The position numbers were made by a program, and so were the translations under genes. The notes beneath the pieces are model-generated. The model was given only the letters and a program-made list of their open reading frames with translations. It did not search any database and was not told the DNA's origin. DNA of 64,000 nucleotides from Nocardioides ganghwensis (lineage in GTDB: Bacteria > Actinomycetota > Actinomycetes > Propionibacteriales > Nocardioidaceae), in assembly GCF_014779655.1 (NCBI RefSeq), contig NZ_JACXYX010000006.1, positions 1 to 64,000 on the forward strand, read 5' to 3'. Shown here in pieces: positions 51,655 through 61,001 of the stretch. How positions within the stretch are numbered: position 1 is the first letter of the stretch; the number at the start of each line of letters is the position of its first letter.

Positions 51655-52652
51655 TCGGTGACGCACTGGTGTTCGACGGGGTCGCGCACCCCTTCAACTT
51701 CGAGCCCGACAACGCCTACGGGCCGGCCGGCCAGATGTTCTCCAACCACCTCTACGCCTTCCACACGGTGCTGACTCCCGAGGGCGAGCCGCTGATGAGC
51801 GCGGAGGAGTTCCTGAGGAAGTGGAGCGTGGAGGACATCCGCGAGATGGTCTACGAGAAGTCGCAGACCGACATGCTGGTCGCGATGCCGTTGCCGCTCA
51901 CCGACCTCTACCGCGACGGGCTCTCGCCGTGGCAGGAGTGCGCCAGGCTGGCGCAGCTCGACCCTGATCGCACCGTCCTGTGGGGCACCGTCAACCCGCT
52001 CGAGGGCAAGAGGGCGCTCGACGACGTGACCCGTCAGGTCGAGGAGTACGGCGCCCGCGCGTTCAAGTTCTACAACGTGCGCTACGAGGACGGCGGCCAG
52101 GTGCCGTGGCGGATGGACGACCCGAAGGTGGCCTTCCCGGTCTTCGAGCGGATGCAGGAGCTCGGGGTCAACCTGGTCGGCGTGCACAAGGGGGTGCCGC
52201 TCGGGCCGCAGATGATCGAGCACACCCAGACCTGGGACATGGACGGCGCGGCCGGCAACTTCCCCGACATCAACTTCGTGATCTACCACGTCGGACTGCC
52301 GTTCATCGACGAGACCTGCTGGCAGCTGATCCGCTACCCCAACCTCCACGCCTCGCTGGCCGCGTCGATCAACTTCGTGGTGCGGGCCCCGCGGCTCTTC
52401 GCCGAGCTCCTCGGCAAGCTGCTGTTCTGGTGCGGCGAGGACAAGATCGTCTACGGCAGCGAGGCACCGATCTGGCAGCCGCAGTGGGCGCTGGAGGCGT
52501 TCTGGAACTTCGAGCTCCCCCAGGACCTCTGCGACGGCTACGGCTACCCGCAGCTGACCGAGCAGGCCAAGAGGAAGATCCTCGGGGAGAACCTGCTGCG
52601 GCTGCACGGCATGGACGTCGCCGAGACCCGGGCGCGCCTCACCGGCAGCTGA
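51651..52652 (+). CDS. Amidohydrolase-2 family protein (monooxygenase-cluster type)
   Basis: A 333-residue TIM-barrel metal-hydrolase-like protein. DGVAHPFNF replaces the HxH metal motif with a single His, KFYNVRYEDGG holds the central Lys, NFVIYHVGLPF a conserved His, and VYGSEAPIWQPQW the C-terminal motif, with Glu where Asp is usual. It resembles the amidohydrolase that accompanies propane/acetone-type di-iron monooxygenases (recalled). Whether it is an active hydrolase, decarboxylase or assembly factor is open. Coupled to the DUF59 gene by ATGA; 9 bp from the convergent pyc gene. Confidence 0.85.
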   Translation: MIGDALVFDGVAHPFNFEPDNAYGPAGQMFSNHLYAFHTVLTPEGEPLMSAEEFLRKWSVEDIREMVYEKSQTDMLVAMPLPLTDLYRDGLSPWQECARLAQLDPDRTVLWGTVNPLEGKRALDDVTRQVEEYGARAFKFYNVRYEDGGQVPWRMDDPKVAFPVFERMQELGVNLVGVHKGVPLGPQMIEHTQTWDMDGAAGNFPDINFVIYHVGLPFIDETCWQLIRYPNLHASLAASINFVVRAPRLFAELLGKLLFWCGEDKIVYGSEAPIWQPQWALEAFWNFELPQDLCDGYGYPQLTEQAKRKILGENLLRLHGMDVAETRARLTGS

Positions 52653-52661
52653 CGGGGCGAG

Positions 52662-55600
52662 TCAGCCGATCACCAGCACCAGGTCGCCGCCCTCGACCGC
52701 CTGCGTCGAGGGGACGGCGAGCCGGGTGACCGTGCCCGCGACCGGCGCGGTGATGGAGGCCTCCATCTTCATCGCCTCGATGGTCGCCACGGTCTGACCG
52801 GCCTCCACCGCGTCGCCCTCGGCGACGGTCACGGTCACGGCGCCGTCGTAGGGCGCGGCGACGTGACCGCTGTTGGCCGGGTCGGCCTTCTCGGTCGAGG
52901 CCACGTCGGCGGAGATGCTGCGGTCGCGGATCTGGACGGGCCGCATCTGGCCGTCGACGGTCGCCATCACGTTGCGGAACCCGCGCTCGTCGGGCTCGCT
53001 GACCGCCTCGAGGGCGAACAGCATCTCGCGGCCCTCGCGGACCTGCACGCGGTGCTCCTCGCCGCGGCGCAGGCCGTAGAGGTAGTCGATCGTGGAGACC
53101 GCCCCGAGGTCGCCGTAGGCCTCGCGGGACTCGAGGAAGGTCGCGGTGGGTCCCGGGAAGAGCAGCTCGTTGAGCGTCGCGCGCCGGTCGGAGGCGAGGC
53201 TGGCCCGCTGCTCGTCGGTGAGGCTCTCGGTGGGCTGCTTCCAGGTCCGGCCGGCGAGCGCCTTGGTGCGGAACGGCTCGGGCCAGCCGCCGGGCGGGTC
53301 GCCGAGCTCGCCGTTGAGGAAGCCGATGACGGAGTCGGGGACGTCGTAGGACGCCGGGTCCTCCTCGAAGGCCGCGGGGTCGGCGCCGGCCGCGACGAGC
53401 GCGAGGGCGAGGTCGCCGACGACCTTGGACGACGGGGTCACCTTGACCACGTTGCCGAGGATGTCGTTGGCCGCGGCGTACATGTCCTCGACCTCCTCGA
53501 ACCTCTCGCCGAGGCCCAGGCCGATCGCCTGCTGGCGCAGGTTGGACAGCTGGCCGCCGGGGATCTCGTGGCGGTAGACGCGGCCCGTCGGGGCGGGCAG
53601 GCCTGACTCGAACGGCGCGTACACGCGGCGCACGGCCTCCCAGTAGGGCTCCATCGCGTTGACGGCCGGCAGCCACAGGCCCGTCTCGCGCTCGGAGTGG
53701 TCGGTCGCGGAGACCAGGGCCGACAGCGCCGGCTGGGACGTGGTCCCGGCCATCGCGGCGCAGGCGGCGTCGACCGCGTCGACGCCGGCGTCGATCGCCG
53801 CGAGGAGGGTGGCGAGCTGGCCACCGGGGGTGTCGTGGGTGTGGAGGTGCACGGGCAGGTCGAAGCGCTCGCGCAGCGCGGTGACCAGGGTGCGCGCCGC
53901 AGGGGCGCGCAGCAGGCCGGCCATGTCCTTGATCGCGAGCACGTGCGCGCCGGCGTCGACGATCTGCTCGGCGAGGCGGAGGTAGTAGTCGAGGGTGTAG
54001 ATGCGCTCGGCGGGGGACGACAGGTCGCCGGTGTAGCACAGCGCGACCTCGGCGACCGACGTCCCGGTCGCACGGACGGCGTCGATGGCCGGGCGCATCT
54101 GGGAGACGTCGTTGAGGGCGTCGAAGATGCGGAACACGTCGATGCCGGTGTCCGCTGCCTCCTGCACGAAGGCGTCGGTGACCTCGGTCGGGTAGGGCGT
54201 GTAGCCGACGGTGTTGCGGCCGCGGAGCAGCATCTGCAGGCCGATGTTGGGGATGGCCTCGCGCAGGGCGGCCAGCCGCTCCCACGGGTCCTCGGCGAGG
54301 AAACGGAGCGCCACGTCGTACGTCGCCCCGCCCCAGCACTCGACCGACCACAGCTCGGGGGTGGTGCGGGCGACGTGCTCGGCGACGGCGAGCAGGTCGC
54401 GGGTGCGGACACGGGTGGCGAGCAGCGACTGGTGGGCGTCGCGGAAGGTGGTGTCCGTGACGGCGACGCGGTCCTGCGCGCGCAGGCGGCGGGCGAACTC
54501 CTCGGGCCCGACCTCGCGCAGCAGCTGCCTCGTCCCGTCGGGGACCGGGTGGCTGCGGTCGAGCTCGGGGAGCTTGCTCACCGGGGACACCGAGACCGGC
54601 GCGCGGCCGTGCGGCTGGTTGACGGTGACGTCGGCGAGGTAGGCGAGGAGCTTGGTGGCGCGGTCGCGGCCGAGCTGGGCCTTGAGGAGCGAGGGGTGGT
54701 CCTCGATGAAGGACGTGGTGACGCCGCCGGCGGCGAAGTCGGGGTCGGCGAGCACGGCCTGGAGGAAGCCGACGTTGGTGGAGACGCCGCGGATGCGGAA
54801 CTCGAGCAGCGCGCGGCGGGCCTTCTGCACCGCGGCCTCGAAGGTGCGGCCGCGACAGGTGAGCTTGGCGAGCATCGAGTCGAAGTGCGGGCTGATCTCG
54901 GCGCCGCTGTAGGTGGTGCCGCCGTCGAGGCGTACGCCGGGGCCGCCGGGGGAGCGGTAGGTCGTGATCTTGCCGGTGTCGGGACGGAAGCCGTTGGCCG
55001 GGTCCTCGGTGGTGATGCGGCACTGGAGGGCGAAGCCGCGCGGCTGCACCGAGTCCTGGGTGAGGTCGAGGTCGGCGAGCGTGGCGCCGGCGGCGATGAG
55101 CATCTGCGACTGCACGAGGTCGACGGCGGTGACCTCCTCGGTCACCGTGTGCTCGACCTGGATGCGCGGGTTCATCTCGATGAAGACGTACTTGCCGGTG
55201 GGGTCGAGCAGGAACTCCACGGTGCCGGCGTTCTTGTAGCCGATCTCGCGGGCGAACCGGACCGCGTCGGCGCACATGCGGTCGCGCAGCTCGGGGTCGA
55301 GGTTGGGCGCGGGGGCGATCTCGACGACCTTCTGGTGACGCCGCTGCACCGAGCAGTCGCGCTCGTAGAGGTGGATGACGCCACCATCGGCGCCGGTGCC
55401 GTCCGACAGGATCTGCACCTCGATGTGGCGGGGGTCGACCACGGCCTGCTCGATGAAGACGGTCGGGTCGCCGAAGGCGCCGTCGGCCTCGCGCATGCAG
55501 GTCTCGATCGCGTCGCGCAGGTCGGCGCGGTCGTCGACGCGGCGCATGCCGCGACCGCCGCCACCGGCGACGGCCTTGACGAAGAGCGGGGCCTCGATGG

Positions 55601-56048
55601 TCTCGGCGGCCGCGAGCAGCTCCTCGACGTCCGTCGACGGGGGCACGGACTCCAGCACCGGCACGCCGGCGGCCTTGGCGGCGGCGATCGCCCTCGCCTT
55701 GTTGCCGGTGAGCGTCAGCACCTCGGCGCTGGGCCCGATGAAGGTGATGCCGTTCGCCGCGCACGCCTCGGCGAGGGCCGGGTTCTCCGACAGGAAGCCG
55801 TAGCCGGGATAGATCGCGTCGGCACCGCACCTCACGGCGACCTCGACGATGGCGTCGGGGTCGAGGTAGGCACGTACGGGGTGCCCCTCCTCGCCGATCT
55901 GGTAGGCCTCCTCGGCCTTCATCCGGTGCTCGGACCCGCGGTCCTCGTGGGGGAAGACGGCCACCGTGCGCGCGCCGATCTCGCGTGCTGCACGGAAGGC
56001 CCGGACTGCGATCTCGCCACGGTTGGCGACGAGCACCTTGGAGAACAT
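52662..56048 (-). CDS. pyc: Pyruvate carboxylase
   Basis: A 1128-residue single-chain enzyme making oxaloacetate from pyruvate, bicarbonate and ATP. The biotin carboxylase domain (1 to about 450) has [18 protein letters not shown], the glycine-rich KAVAGGGGRGMR and FIEMNPRIQVEHTVTEE. The carboxyltransferase domain (about 525-810) has DTTFRDAHQSLLATR and metal-binding HLHTHDTPGG, and the C-terminal carrier (about 1055-1128) has the biotinylated lysine in EAMKMEA. All three domains are complete and of usual length. ATG 56048. It is monocistronic by spacing. Confidence 0.97.
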   Translation of the reverse strand: MFSKVLVANRGEIAVRAFRAAREIGARTVAVFPHEDRGSEHRMKAEEAYQIGEEGHPVRAYLDPDAIVEVAVRCGADAIYPGYGFLSENPALAEACAANGITFIGPSAEVLTLTGNKARAIAAAKAAGVPVLESVPPSTDVEELLAAAETIEAPLFVKAVAGGGGRGMRRVDDRADLRDAIETCMREADGAFGDPTVFIEQAVVDPRHIEVQILSDGTGADGGVIHLYERDCSVQRRHQKVVEIAPAPNLDPELRDRMCADAVRFAREIGYKNAGTVEFLLDPTGKYVFIEMNPRIQVEHTVTEEVTAVDLVQSQMLIAAGATLADLDLTQDSVQPRGFALQCRITTEDPANGFRPDTGKITTYRSPGGPGVRLDGGTTYSGAEISPHFDSMLAKLTCRGRTFEAAVQKARRALLEFRIRGVSTNVGFLQAVLADPDFAAGGVTTSFIEDHPSLLKAQLGRDRATKLLAYLADVTVNQPHGRAPVSVSPVSKLPELDRSHPVPDGTRQLLREVGPEEFARRLRAQDRVAVTDTTFRDAHQSLLATRVRTRDLLAVAEHVARTTPELWSVECWGGATYDVALRFLAEDPWERLAALREAIPNIGLQMLLRGRNTVGYTPYPTEVTDAFVQEAADTGIDVFRIFDALNDVSQMRPAIDAVRATGTSVAEVALCYTGDLSSPAERIYTLDYYLRLAEQIVDAGAHVLAIKDMAGLLRAPAARTLVTALRERFDLPVHLHTHDTPGGQLATLLAAIDAGVDAVDAACAAMAGTTSQPALSALVSATDHSERETGLWLPAVNAMEPYWEAVRRVYAPFESGLPAPTGRVYRHEIPGGQLSNLRQQAIGLGLGERFEEVEDMYAAANDILGNVVKVTPSSKVVGDLALALVAAGADPAAFEEDPASYDVPDSVIGFLNGELGDPPGGWPEPFRTKALAGRTWKQPTESLTDEQRASLASDRRATLNELLFPGPTATFLESREAYGDLGAVSTIDYLYGLRRGEEHRVQVREGREMLFALEAVSEPDERGFRNVMATVDGQMRPVQIRDRSISADVASTEKADPANSGHVAAPYDGAVTVTVAEGDAVEAGQTVATIEAMKMEASITAPVAGTVTRLAVPSTQAVEGGDLVLVIG

Positions 56049-56103
56049 GGGTGGAACGCTATCGAGTGACGGGTGTGACCCGGGTTACTCGTCCGTACGC
56101 CGG

Positions 56104-57045
56104 TCAGGCGGCGGCCCGCTCCTGCGCCCGCCACCAGGCGACCGTGGTCGCGAGCCCCTCGGCCATCGGCGTGGGCGACAGCCCGAGGCGCTCCTCGCTG
56201 GCGCTCGAGTCCATGACGAACGGCGCGGTGAACATGTAGGACGTCTCGGCGAGCTCGCGCATCTCCCGCGAGACCACCCCCGACGCCCGCAGCACCCACG
56301 GCGGGATCGCGGACGTGCGCGGGACCGCGACGCCGCCGGCTGCCGCGACCATCTCGACTAGGCGCTGCTGGGTGACCGGAGCGGCCGTCGGCGCGTGGAG
56401 GAACGAGTTCCACAGGTCCTCCCGGGCGGCGGCCGTGATCATCGCGGCGGCGAGGTCGGGGACGTAGGTGAAGGAGTGCGGCTGCTCGAGGCTGCCCAGG
56501 ACGCGCATCGTCCTCCCGGCGAGGACCGTCGGGACCATCCGCTCGCCGGCGTGCGCGTTGTGGACCGCGGGGCCGTAGAAGTCGGAGGCCGCCACGCTGA
56601 CCGTCGGGGTCGCCGACGCGTCGCGCTGGGCCAGGAGCTCGGTGCGTACGCCCAGCTTGCCGGTCGTCGCGGTGCGCGGCAGGTCCTCGGTCATGGTGCC
56701 CGCGACGGGACCGTAGGAGTAGAGGCTCTCGGGGAAGACGACGACCGCGCCGACCCGCCCGGCGGCGTCGAGGACGGCCTCCTCCGCGCGGGGCAGCTCC
56801 TCGCGCCAGACCCGGGCGTCGTACGCCGAGCCGTGGATGCAGTGGTGGACCGCGGTCGCGCCGGCGAAGGCGTCAGCCAGCGCGTCGGGGCGGGACACGT
56901 CCACGCGACGGCGGTCGATCAGCGGGTGGTCGGGCCCGCTGCCGGACCGGGTCAGCAGTCGTACCTGCTGGCCGGAGTCGGCGAGCTGCCGGGCGATGGT
57001 CGAGCCGACGGGGCCGGCTCCGGTGACGACGTGGACGGTGGTCAT
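56104..57045 (-). CDS. NAD-dependent epimerase/dehydratase family protein
   Basis: A 313-residue atypical extended SDR. The N-terminal nucleotide motif is VVTGAGPVGSTIARQLADSG; the catalytic Tyr is not in a clean YxxxK (PESLYSYGP followed by GKLGVRTELLAQ), so it may be a binding or NmrA-like member. AGGAGA precedes ATG 57045. It diverges from a TetR gene across an intergenic region with inverted repeats, and is likely repressed by it. Confidence 0.82.
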   Translation of the reverse strand: MTTVHVVTGAGPVGSTIARQLADSGQQVRLLTRSGSGPDHPLIDRRRVDVSRPDALADAFAGATAVHHCIHGSAYDARVWREELPRAEEAVLDAAGRVGAVVVFPESLYSYGPVAGTMTEDLPRTATTGKLGVRTELLAQRDASATPTVSVAASDFYGPAVHNAHAGERMVPTVLAGRTMRVLGSLEQPHSFTYVPDLAAAMITAAAREDLWNSFLHAPTAAPVTQQRLVEMVAAAGGVAVPRTSAIPPWVLRASGVVSREMRELAETSYMFTAPFVMDSSASEERLGLSPTPMAEGLATTVAWWRAQERAAA

Positions 57046-57065
57046 GGGATCTCCTGGAGGAAAGA

Positions 57066-57161
57066 GAGAGCGGTGCTCTCGGTTTACCCAGCATGACGCG
57101 TCGTCCGTGATAAAGCAAGAGCACTGCTCGCTTTCGTCATCTATGCTCGCTCTCGTGCGAG
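57066..57161. promoter_or_regulatory. Intergenic inverted repeats, probable TetR operators
   Basis: Between the divergent SDR and tetR genes: GAGAGC-GGT-GCTCTC (57066-57080), an imperfect dyad AAAGC...AGAGCACTGCTC...GCTTT (57112-57134), and CTCGC-TCTCGT-GCGAG (57146-57161). They share the AGAGC/GCTCTC-like half-site, as expected for several sites of one repressor. Confidence 0.55.
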
Positions 57162-57169
57162 GATGGGGG

Positions 57170-57877
57170 ATGACCGACGCCCCGCACCTCACCCCGCGCG
57201 CCCGCGCGCGCCAGCAGACGATGCGCGACATCGTCCGCATCGGACGCGAGCACCTGGCGACGGAGGGTGCCGCGGCGCTCTCGTTGCGCGCGGTCGCCCG
57301 CGACCTCGGGCTGGTCTCGTCGGCGGTCTACCGCTACGTCGCGAGTCGTGACGAGCTGCTGACGTTGCTGGTGGTGGACGGCTACGACGAGCTCGGCGAC
57401 GCCGTGGACGCCGCCCTCGCCCGGGTCGACGCGTCCGACCACGCCGAGCGGATGCGGGTGATCGGTCGCGCGGTGCGAGCCTGGGCACTGGCTGAGCCCG
57501 CGACGTACGCCCTGCTGTTCGGCAGCCCCGTGCCGGGCTACGAGGCGCCGGCCGAGCAGACCACCGGTCCCGGCACCCGCGTCGTCGTACGCCTCGTGGA
57601 GGTCTGGGAGGACGCCTGGCGTGCGGGCGCGGTGGCGGTCGACGACGCCTCGCTCGCACCGCGCCGGCTGTCCCGTGACCTGGCGAGGATCCGCGGGCAG
57701 CTGGGGATCACGGCCCCGGACGCGCTGATCGCCCGCGGGCTCTTCGCCTGGGCGGCGCTGTTCGGGTGCGTGTCGTTCGAGGTGTTCGGGCAGTACGGCG
57801 CCGACACGTTCGGCGACCCGCAGGACCTCTTCGAGCAGCACCTCGACGCGCTGGTGGAGTCGGTCGGGCTGGTGTAG
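57170..57877 (+). CDS. TetR family transcriptional regulator
   Basis: A 235-residue TetR protein: HTH at about 12-60 (RQQTMRDIVRIGREHLATEGAAALSLRAVARDLGLVSSAVYRYVASRDELLTLL), then a WHG/TetR_C-33-like ligand domain (AWALAEPATYALLFGSPVPGY). ATG 57170 is preferred (GAGG upstream); an in-frame ATG at 57143 lies inside an operator-like region. Divergent from the SDR gene. Confidence 0.9.
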   Translation: MTDAPHLTPRARARQQTMRDIVRIGREHLATEGAAALSLRAVARDLGLVSSAVYRYVASRDELLTLLVVDGYDELGDAVDAALARVDASDHAERMRVIGRAVRAWALAEPATYALLFGSPVPGYEAPAEQTTGPGTRVVVRLVEVWEDAWRAGAVAVDDASLAPRRLSRDLARIRGQLGITAPDALIARGLFAWAALFGCVSFEVFGQYGADTFGDPQDLFEQHLDALVESVGLV

Positions 57878-58060
57878 CGCGCCTCGCGCGGCCCGTCGCG
57901 TCTGACTCGAAGTCCACTCGCGCCCGGACGAGCGAGCCTCCGAGCATGCCGGGCCTGGCCCTCGGTGGTGTCGTGCGGCGACGAGGCCCATCTGGTGGCA
58001 GGTGCAGGGATCTCGCTCCGATGACATCCGCTCATGGCGACGAGCGGGTGCACTGAGCGG

Positions 58061-58390
58061 CTATGCCGAGTTGAGCACAGCCCACCCCAAGAAGACAGCG
58101 ACGCCAGACGTCAGCGCCAAGAAGCACCCAGCGGCTACCGAAATGACCAACCGACGAGGGCGCAGAGTCAGACCAGCGGAACCAACAACAATGAGGGCAC
58201 TGATGGTGCTGAGCATCAACCACTCGTTGAAGTCCTTGTTGTACCAGACGCCACGGCCGCGTGACATGTCGTTGACCACGAACCATGCGACAAGACAGAT
58301 CGACGCCTGGATGGCGAACGCTGCGAGCACGACCCGAAGGGTTCGTGCGTGTGTCGAGGTGCGGACAGCGATGCGGGGCGACATGCGCAT
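58061..58390 (-). CDS. Small membrane protein of unknown function
   Basis: A 109-residue protein with three hydrophobic segments (about 18-40, 57-75, 82-105) and a short basic N-terminus. There is no recognised domain. The local sequence is lower in GC than the neighbours and there is little around it to suggest a role; it could be a recent insertion. ATG 58390 or 58384 is possible. Moderately supported as a gene by its membrane pattern and clean frame. Confidence 0.45.
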   Translation of the reverse strand: MRMSPRIAVRTSTHARTLRVVLAAFAIQASICLVAWFVVNDMSRGRGVWYNKDFNEWLMLSTISALIVVGSAGLTLRPRRLVISVAAGCFLALTSGVAVFLGWAVLNSA

Positions 58391-58477
58391 TAGGATGACA
58401 CGGCGACCTGATAGCGGTGGCCCACGTCATGAGCTCATCCGGTTCGAACCGGCGATTCTCATGACGTCCCGCAGTGG

Positions 58478-60172
58478 TCAGCGGGCCAGCGCCCGCCCCA
58501 CCGCCCGTCCGGAGAAGATGCAGCCGCCGAGGAACGTGCCCTCCAGCGCGTTGTAGCCGTGGACGCCGCCCCCGCCGAAGCCCGCGACCTCGCCCGCGGC
58601 GTACAGGCCGGGGATGCGCGAGCCGTCGGCGGCCACGCACTGGCCGTCGAGGTCGGTCTCGAGCCCGCCGAGGGTCTTGCGGGAGAGGATGTTGAGGCGT
58701 ACGGCGATGAGCGGGCCGTGGGCCGGGTCGAGGATCTTGTGGGGCTTCGCGACGCGGACCAGCTTGTCGGTCCGGCTGCGGCGGGCGTTGTGGATCGCCA
58801 TCACCTGGACGTCCTTGGTGAAGGAGTTGTCGAGCTCGCGGTCGCGGGCCACGATGTGCCGCTCGAGGTCCTCGACGTCGAGCTTCGGGCCGCGGGCGAG
58901 CTCGTTCATGCCGGTCACCAGGTCGGCGAGGTCGTCGGCCACGACGAAGTCGACGCCGTGCTCTTTGAAGGCCTCGACCGGGCCGGGGGCGCCCTTGGCC
59001 AGCCGCGTCTTCGCCAGGAACGTCAGGTCCTTGCCGGTGATGTCGGGGTTCTGCTCGGAGCCGGAGAGGGCGAACTCCTTCTCGATGATCGACTGGGTCA
59101 GCACGAACCAGGAGTAGTCGTGGCCCGCGGCCAGGATCTGCCTCATCGCGCCGATCGAGTCCGCGCCGGGCACGCCCGACATGCCCTCGAGCCGCTTGCC
59201 GGTGGCGTCGAACCACATCGACGACGGGCCAGGCAGGATGCGGATGGCGTGGTCGGGCCAGACCGGGTCCCAGTTGTGGATGCCTTCGACGTAGGCCCAC
59301 ATCCGGTCGCGATTGACCATCGTGGCGCCGGCCTCCTCCGAGATCGCCTGCATGCGGCCGTCGACGTGCGCGGGCACGCCGCAGATCAGGTGGTCGGGCG
59401 CGGGACCGACGCGCTCGGTCGGCCAGCTGCGGCGCATCAGCTCGTGGTTGTGGCCGATGCCGCCGCTCGTGACCACGACTGCGGCGGCGCGGTGCTCGAA
59501 GTCGCCGGCCGCGTCGCGGGAGGACTTCACGCCGCGCGCCGAGTCGTCGTCGGCCAGCACGGTGCCGCGCACGCCCACGACGGCGCCGTCCTCGACGACC
59601 AGCTCGTCCACCCGGTGGCGGAACGCGAGGCGTACGAGGCCGTTGGCCTCTGCCTGCTGGACCGGCTCGGCGAAGATCCGTACGACCTCCGGGCCGGTGC
59701 CCCAGGTGAGGTGGAAACGGGGGACGGAGTTGCCGTGGCCGGTCGCGCGGCCGTCGCCGCGCTCGGCCCACCCGACGAACGGCAGCCAGCGCAGGCCGAG
59801 GGCGCGGAGGTAGTCGCGCTTCTCCTCGTGGGCGAAGCGGACGTACGCCTGCGCCCACTGCTGCGGCCAGAAGTCCTCGCCGCGACCGGGCCCGTCGGTG
59901 CCGTCGCCGAGGCGGTCGAACTGCGCCGACCCCTGCCAGTCCTGCCAAGCCAGCTCGGGGGAGTCGGCGATGCCCATCCGCCGCTGCTCGGGGCTGTCGA
60001 CGAACAGCAGCCCGCCGAGCGACCACCAGGCCTGGCCGCCGAGGTTGCGGTGGTTCTCCTGGTCGAGCACCAGCACCTTCTTGCCGGCCAGCGCGAGCTC
60101 GTGGGTGGCGACGAGCCCGGCGAGCCCGGCGCCGACGACGACGACGTCAGGGGTGAAGGTGGGCTCGCTCAT
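58478..60172 (-). CDS. FAD-binding dehydrogenase (fumarate reductase/ketosteroid-dehydrogenase-like)
   Basis: A 564-residue flavoprotein of the FAD_binding_2 family. DVVVVGAGLAGLVATHELALAG is the FAD Rossmann motif, NLGGQAWWSLGGL is typical of the putative FAD-binding dehydrogenase subgroup (similar to mycobacterial Rv0785, recalled), and the C-terminal GLYAAGEVAGFGGGGVHGYNALEGTFLGGCIFSGR closes the FAD site. Substrate unknown; desaturation of a steroid- or quinone-like compound is possible. ATG 60172 overlaps the tetR stop (ATGA) and has AGGAG upstream. Confidence 0.9.
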   Translation of the reverse strand: MSEPTFTPDVVVVGAGLAGLVATHELALAGKKVLVLDQENHRNLGGQAWWSLGGLLFVDSPEQRRMGIADSPELAWQDWQGSAQFDRLGDGTDGPGRGEDFWPQQWAQAYVRFAHEEKRDYLRALGLRWLPFVGWAERGDGRATGHGNSVPRFHLTWGTGPEVVRIFAEPVQQAEANGLVRLAFRHRVDELVVEDGAVVGVRGTVLADDDSARGVKSSRDAAGDFEHRAAAVVVTSGGIGHNHELMRRSWPTERVGPAPDHLICGVPAHVDGRMQAISEEAGATMVNRDRMWAYVEGIHNWDPVWPDHAIRILPGPSSMWFDATGKRLEGMSGVPGADSIGAMRQILAAGHDYSWFVLTQSIIEKEFALSGSEQNPDITGKDLTFLAKTRLAKGAPGPVEAFKEHGVDFVVADDLADLVTGMNELARGPKLDVEDLERHIVARDRELDNSFTKDVQVMAIHNARRSRTDKLVRVAKPHKILDPAHGPLIAVRLNILSRKTLGGLETDLDGQCVAADGSRIPGLYAAGEVAGFGGGGVHGYNALEGTFLGGCIFSGRAVGRALAR

Positions 60173-60801
60173 CGCGTCTCCTGCTGGGGGTAGTGGCTGA
60201 CGACCATCTCGGCGAGCAGGCGCAGGGCCCGCTCGACCGTACGACCGGGGGCGGCGGTGGGGTCGGGGTCGAGGGCGGAGAAGGCCAGCCCGTCGAGCAT
60301 GTTGACGACGATGCTGAGGACGGCGGGGAGGTCGTCGGCCGGCAGCCGGTCGCCCCAGAGGTCTGCGGCGGCGTCGAGCATCTGGCCCTGCAGCGACTCG
60401 CGGGCCGGCAGGAGGGCCGTACGGAGGTCGGCGTCGGAGCGGGCGGCGACGAGCAGCTCGCGCCAGGTCTGGTTGGCGGGGGAGAGGACCGTGGCCCGGA
60501 GGTGGCCGAGCACGGCGGTCACGTCGTCGACCGAGTCCACGGCCGCGCCCGCGGTCGTCGCGCGGAACGCCTCGACGTTGCGGGTGGCCACGTGCTCGGC
60601 GGTCGCCACGAGCAGCGCCTGCCGGGTCGGGAAGTGGCGGAACAGCGCTCCCTGGCTGACGCCCGCCTCCGCGCAGACCGCGGCGGTCGAGGTCGCGGCG
60701 TACCCCCGCTCGGTCAGGCACGAGACGGTCGCGTCGAGGAGCGCGGCGATCGTGCCGGCGCGGCGGTCGGCCTGCGTACGGCGGCTCGGCGGGGTGGTCA
60801 C
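60169..60801 (-). CDS. TetR family transcriptional regulator
   Basis: A 210-residue TetR protein: HTH at about 15-60 (IAALLDATVSCLTERGYAATSTAAVCAEAGVSQGALFRHFPTRQALL). The start is GTG 60801. It is the first gene of a two-gene operon with the FAD dehydrogenase. A 14-bp dyad upstream is the likely autoregulatory site. Confidence 0.9.
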   Translation of the reverse strand: MTTPPSRRTQADRRAGTIAALLDATVSCLTERGYAATSTAAVCAEAGVSQGALFRHFPTRQALLVATAEHVATRNVEAFRATTAGAAVDSVDDVTAVLGHLRATVLSPANQTWRELLVAARSDADLRTALLPARESLQGQMLDAAADLWGDRLPADDLPAVLSIVVNMLDGLAFSALDPDPTAAPGRTVERALRLLAEMVVSHYPQQETR

Positions 60802-60822
60802 ATGGGAGAGTGTGACATAAAA

Positions 60823-60836
60823 AGTGAGTGCTCGCT
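60823..60836. promoter_or_regulatory. Probable TetR operator upstream of tetR-FAD dehydrogenase
   Basis: AGTGAG-TG-CTCGCT, arms matching at five of six positions, lies just upstream of a TTATGT -10-like element and 22 bp before the GTG start. Confidence 0.55.
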
Positions 60837-60852
60837 ATCTATGGTAGGTGCA

Positions 60853-60904
60853 AGCGGTGTAGGAGCCACATTGCGGGCACTCGACATGTGGCTCCTGCAC
60901 CGCT
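60853..60904. repeat. Large hairpin, 18-bp stem
   Basis: Arms AGCGGTGTAGGAGCCACA (60853-60870) and 60887-60904 pair with a single G-U, loop 16 nt. It shares its outer ends (AGCGGTG...AGCCAC) with the next hairpin 30 bp away. Confidence 0.7.
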
Positions 60905-60934
60905 CACGGGCGAGCCGCGGGGCGACACGAAATG

Positions 60935-60986
60935 AGCGGTGCCCCAGCCACCTCGACGTACGTCGGGATGTGGCTGGGGCACCGCT
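60935..60986. terminator. Terminator after the AccA3-like gene, 17-bp stem
   Basis: Perfect arms AGCGGTGCCCCAGCCAC (60935-60951) and 60970-60986, with an inner dyad CGACGTACGTCG in the loop. It starts 15 nt past the carboxylase stop, and a short ATTTCG follows on the minus strand. Confidence 0.75.
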
Positions 60987-61001
60987 GGGCGGGGTGAGGG
61001 G

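Noticed and set aside
57878..58060. A gene between tetR and the small membrane protein
   Set aside because: Only short frames with no motif or ribosome site.
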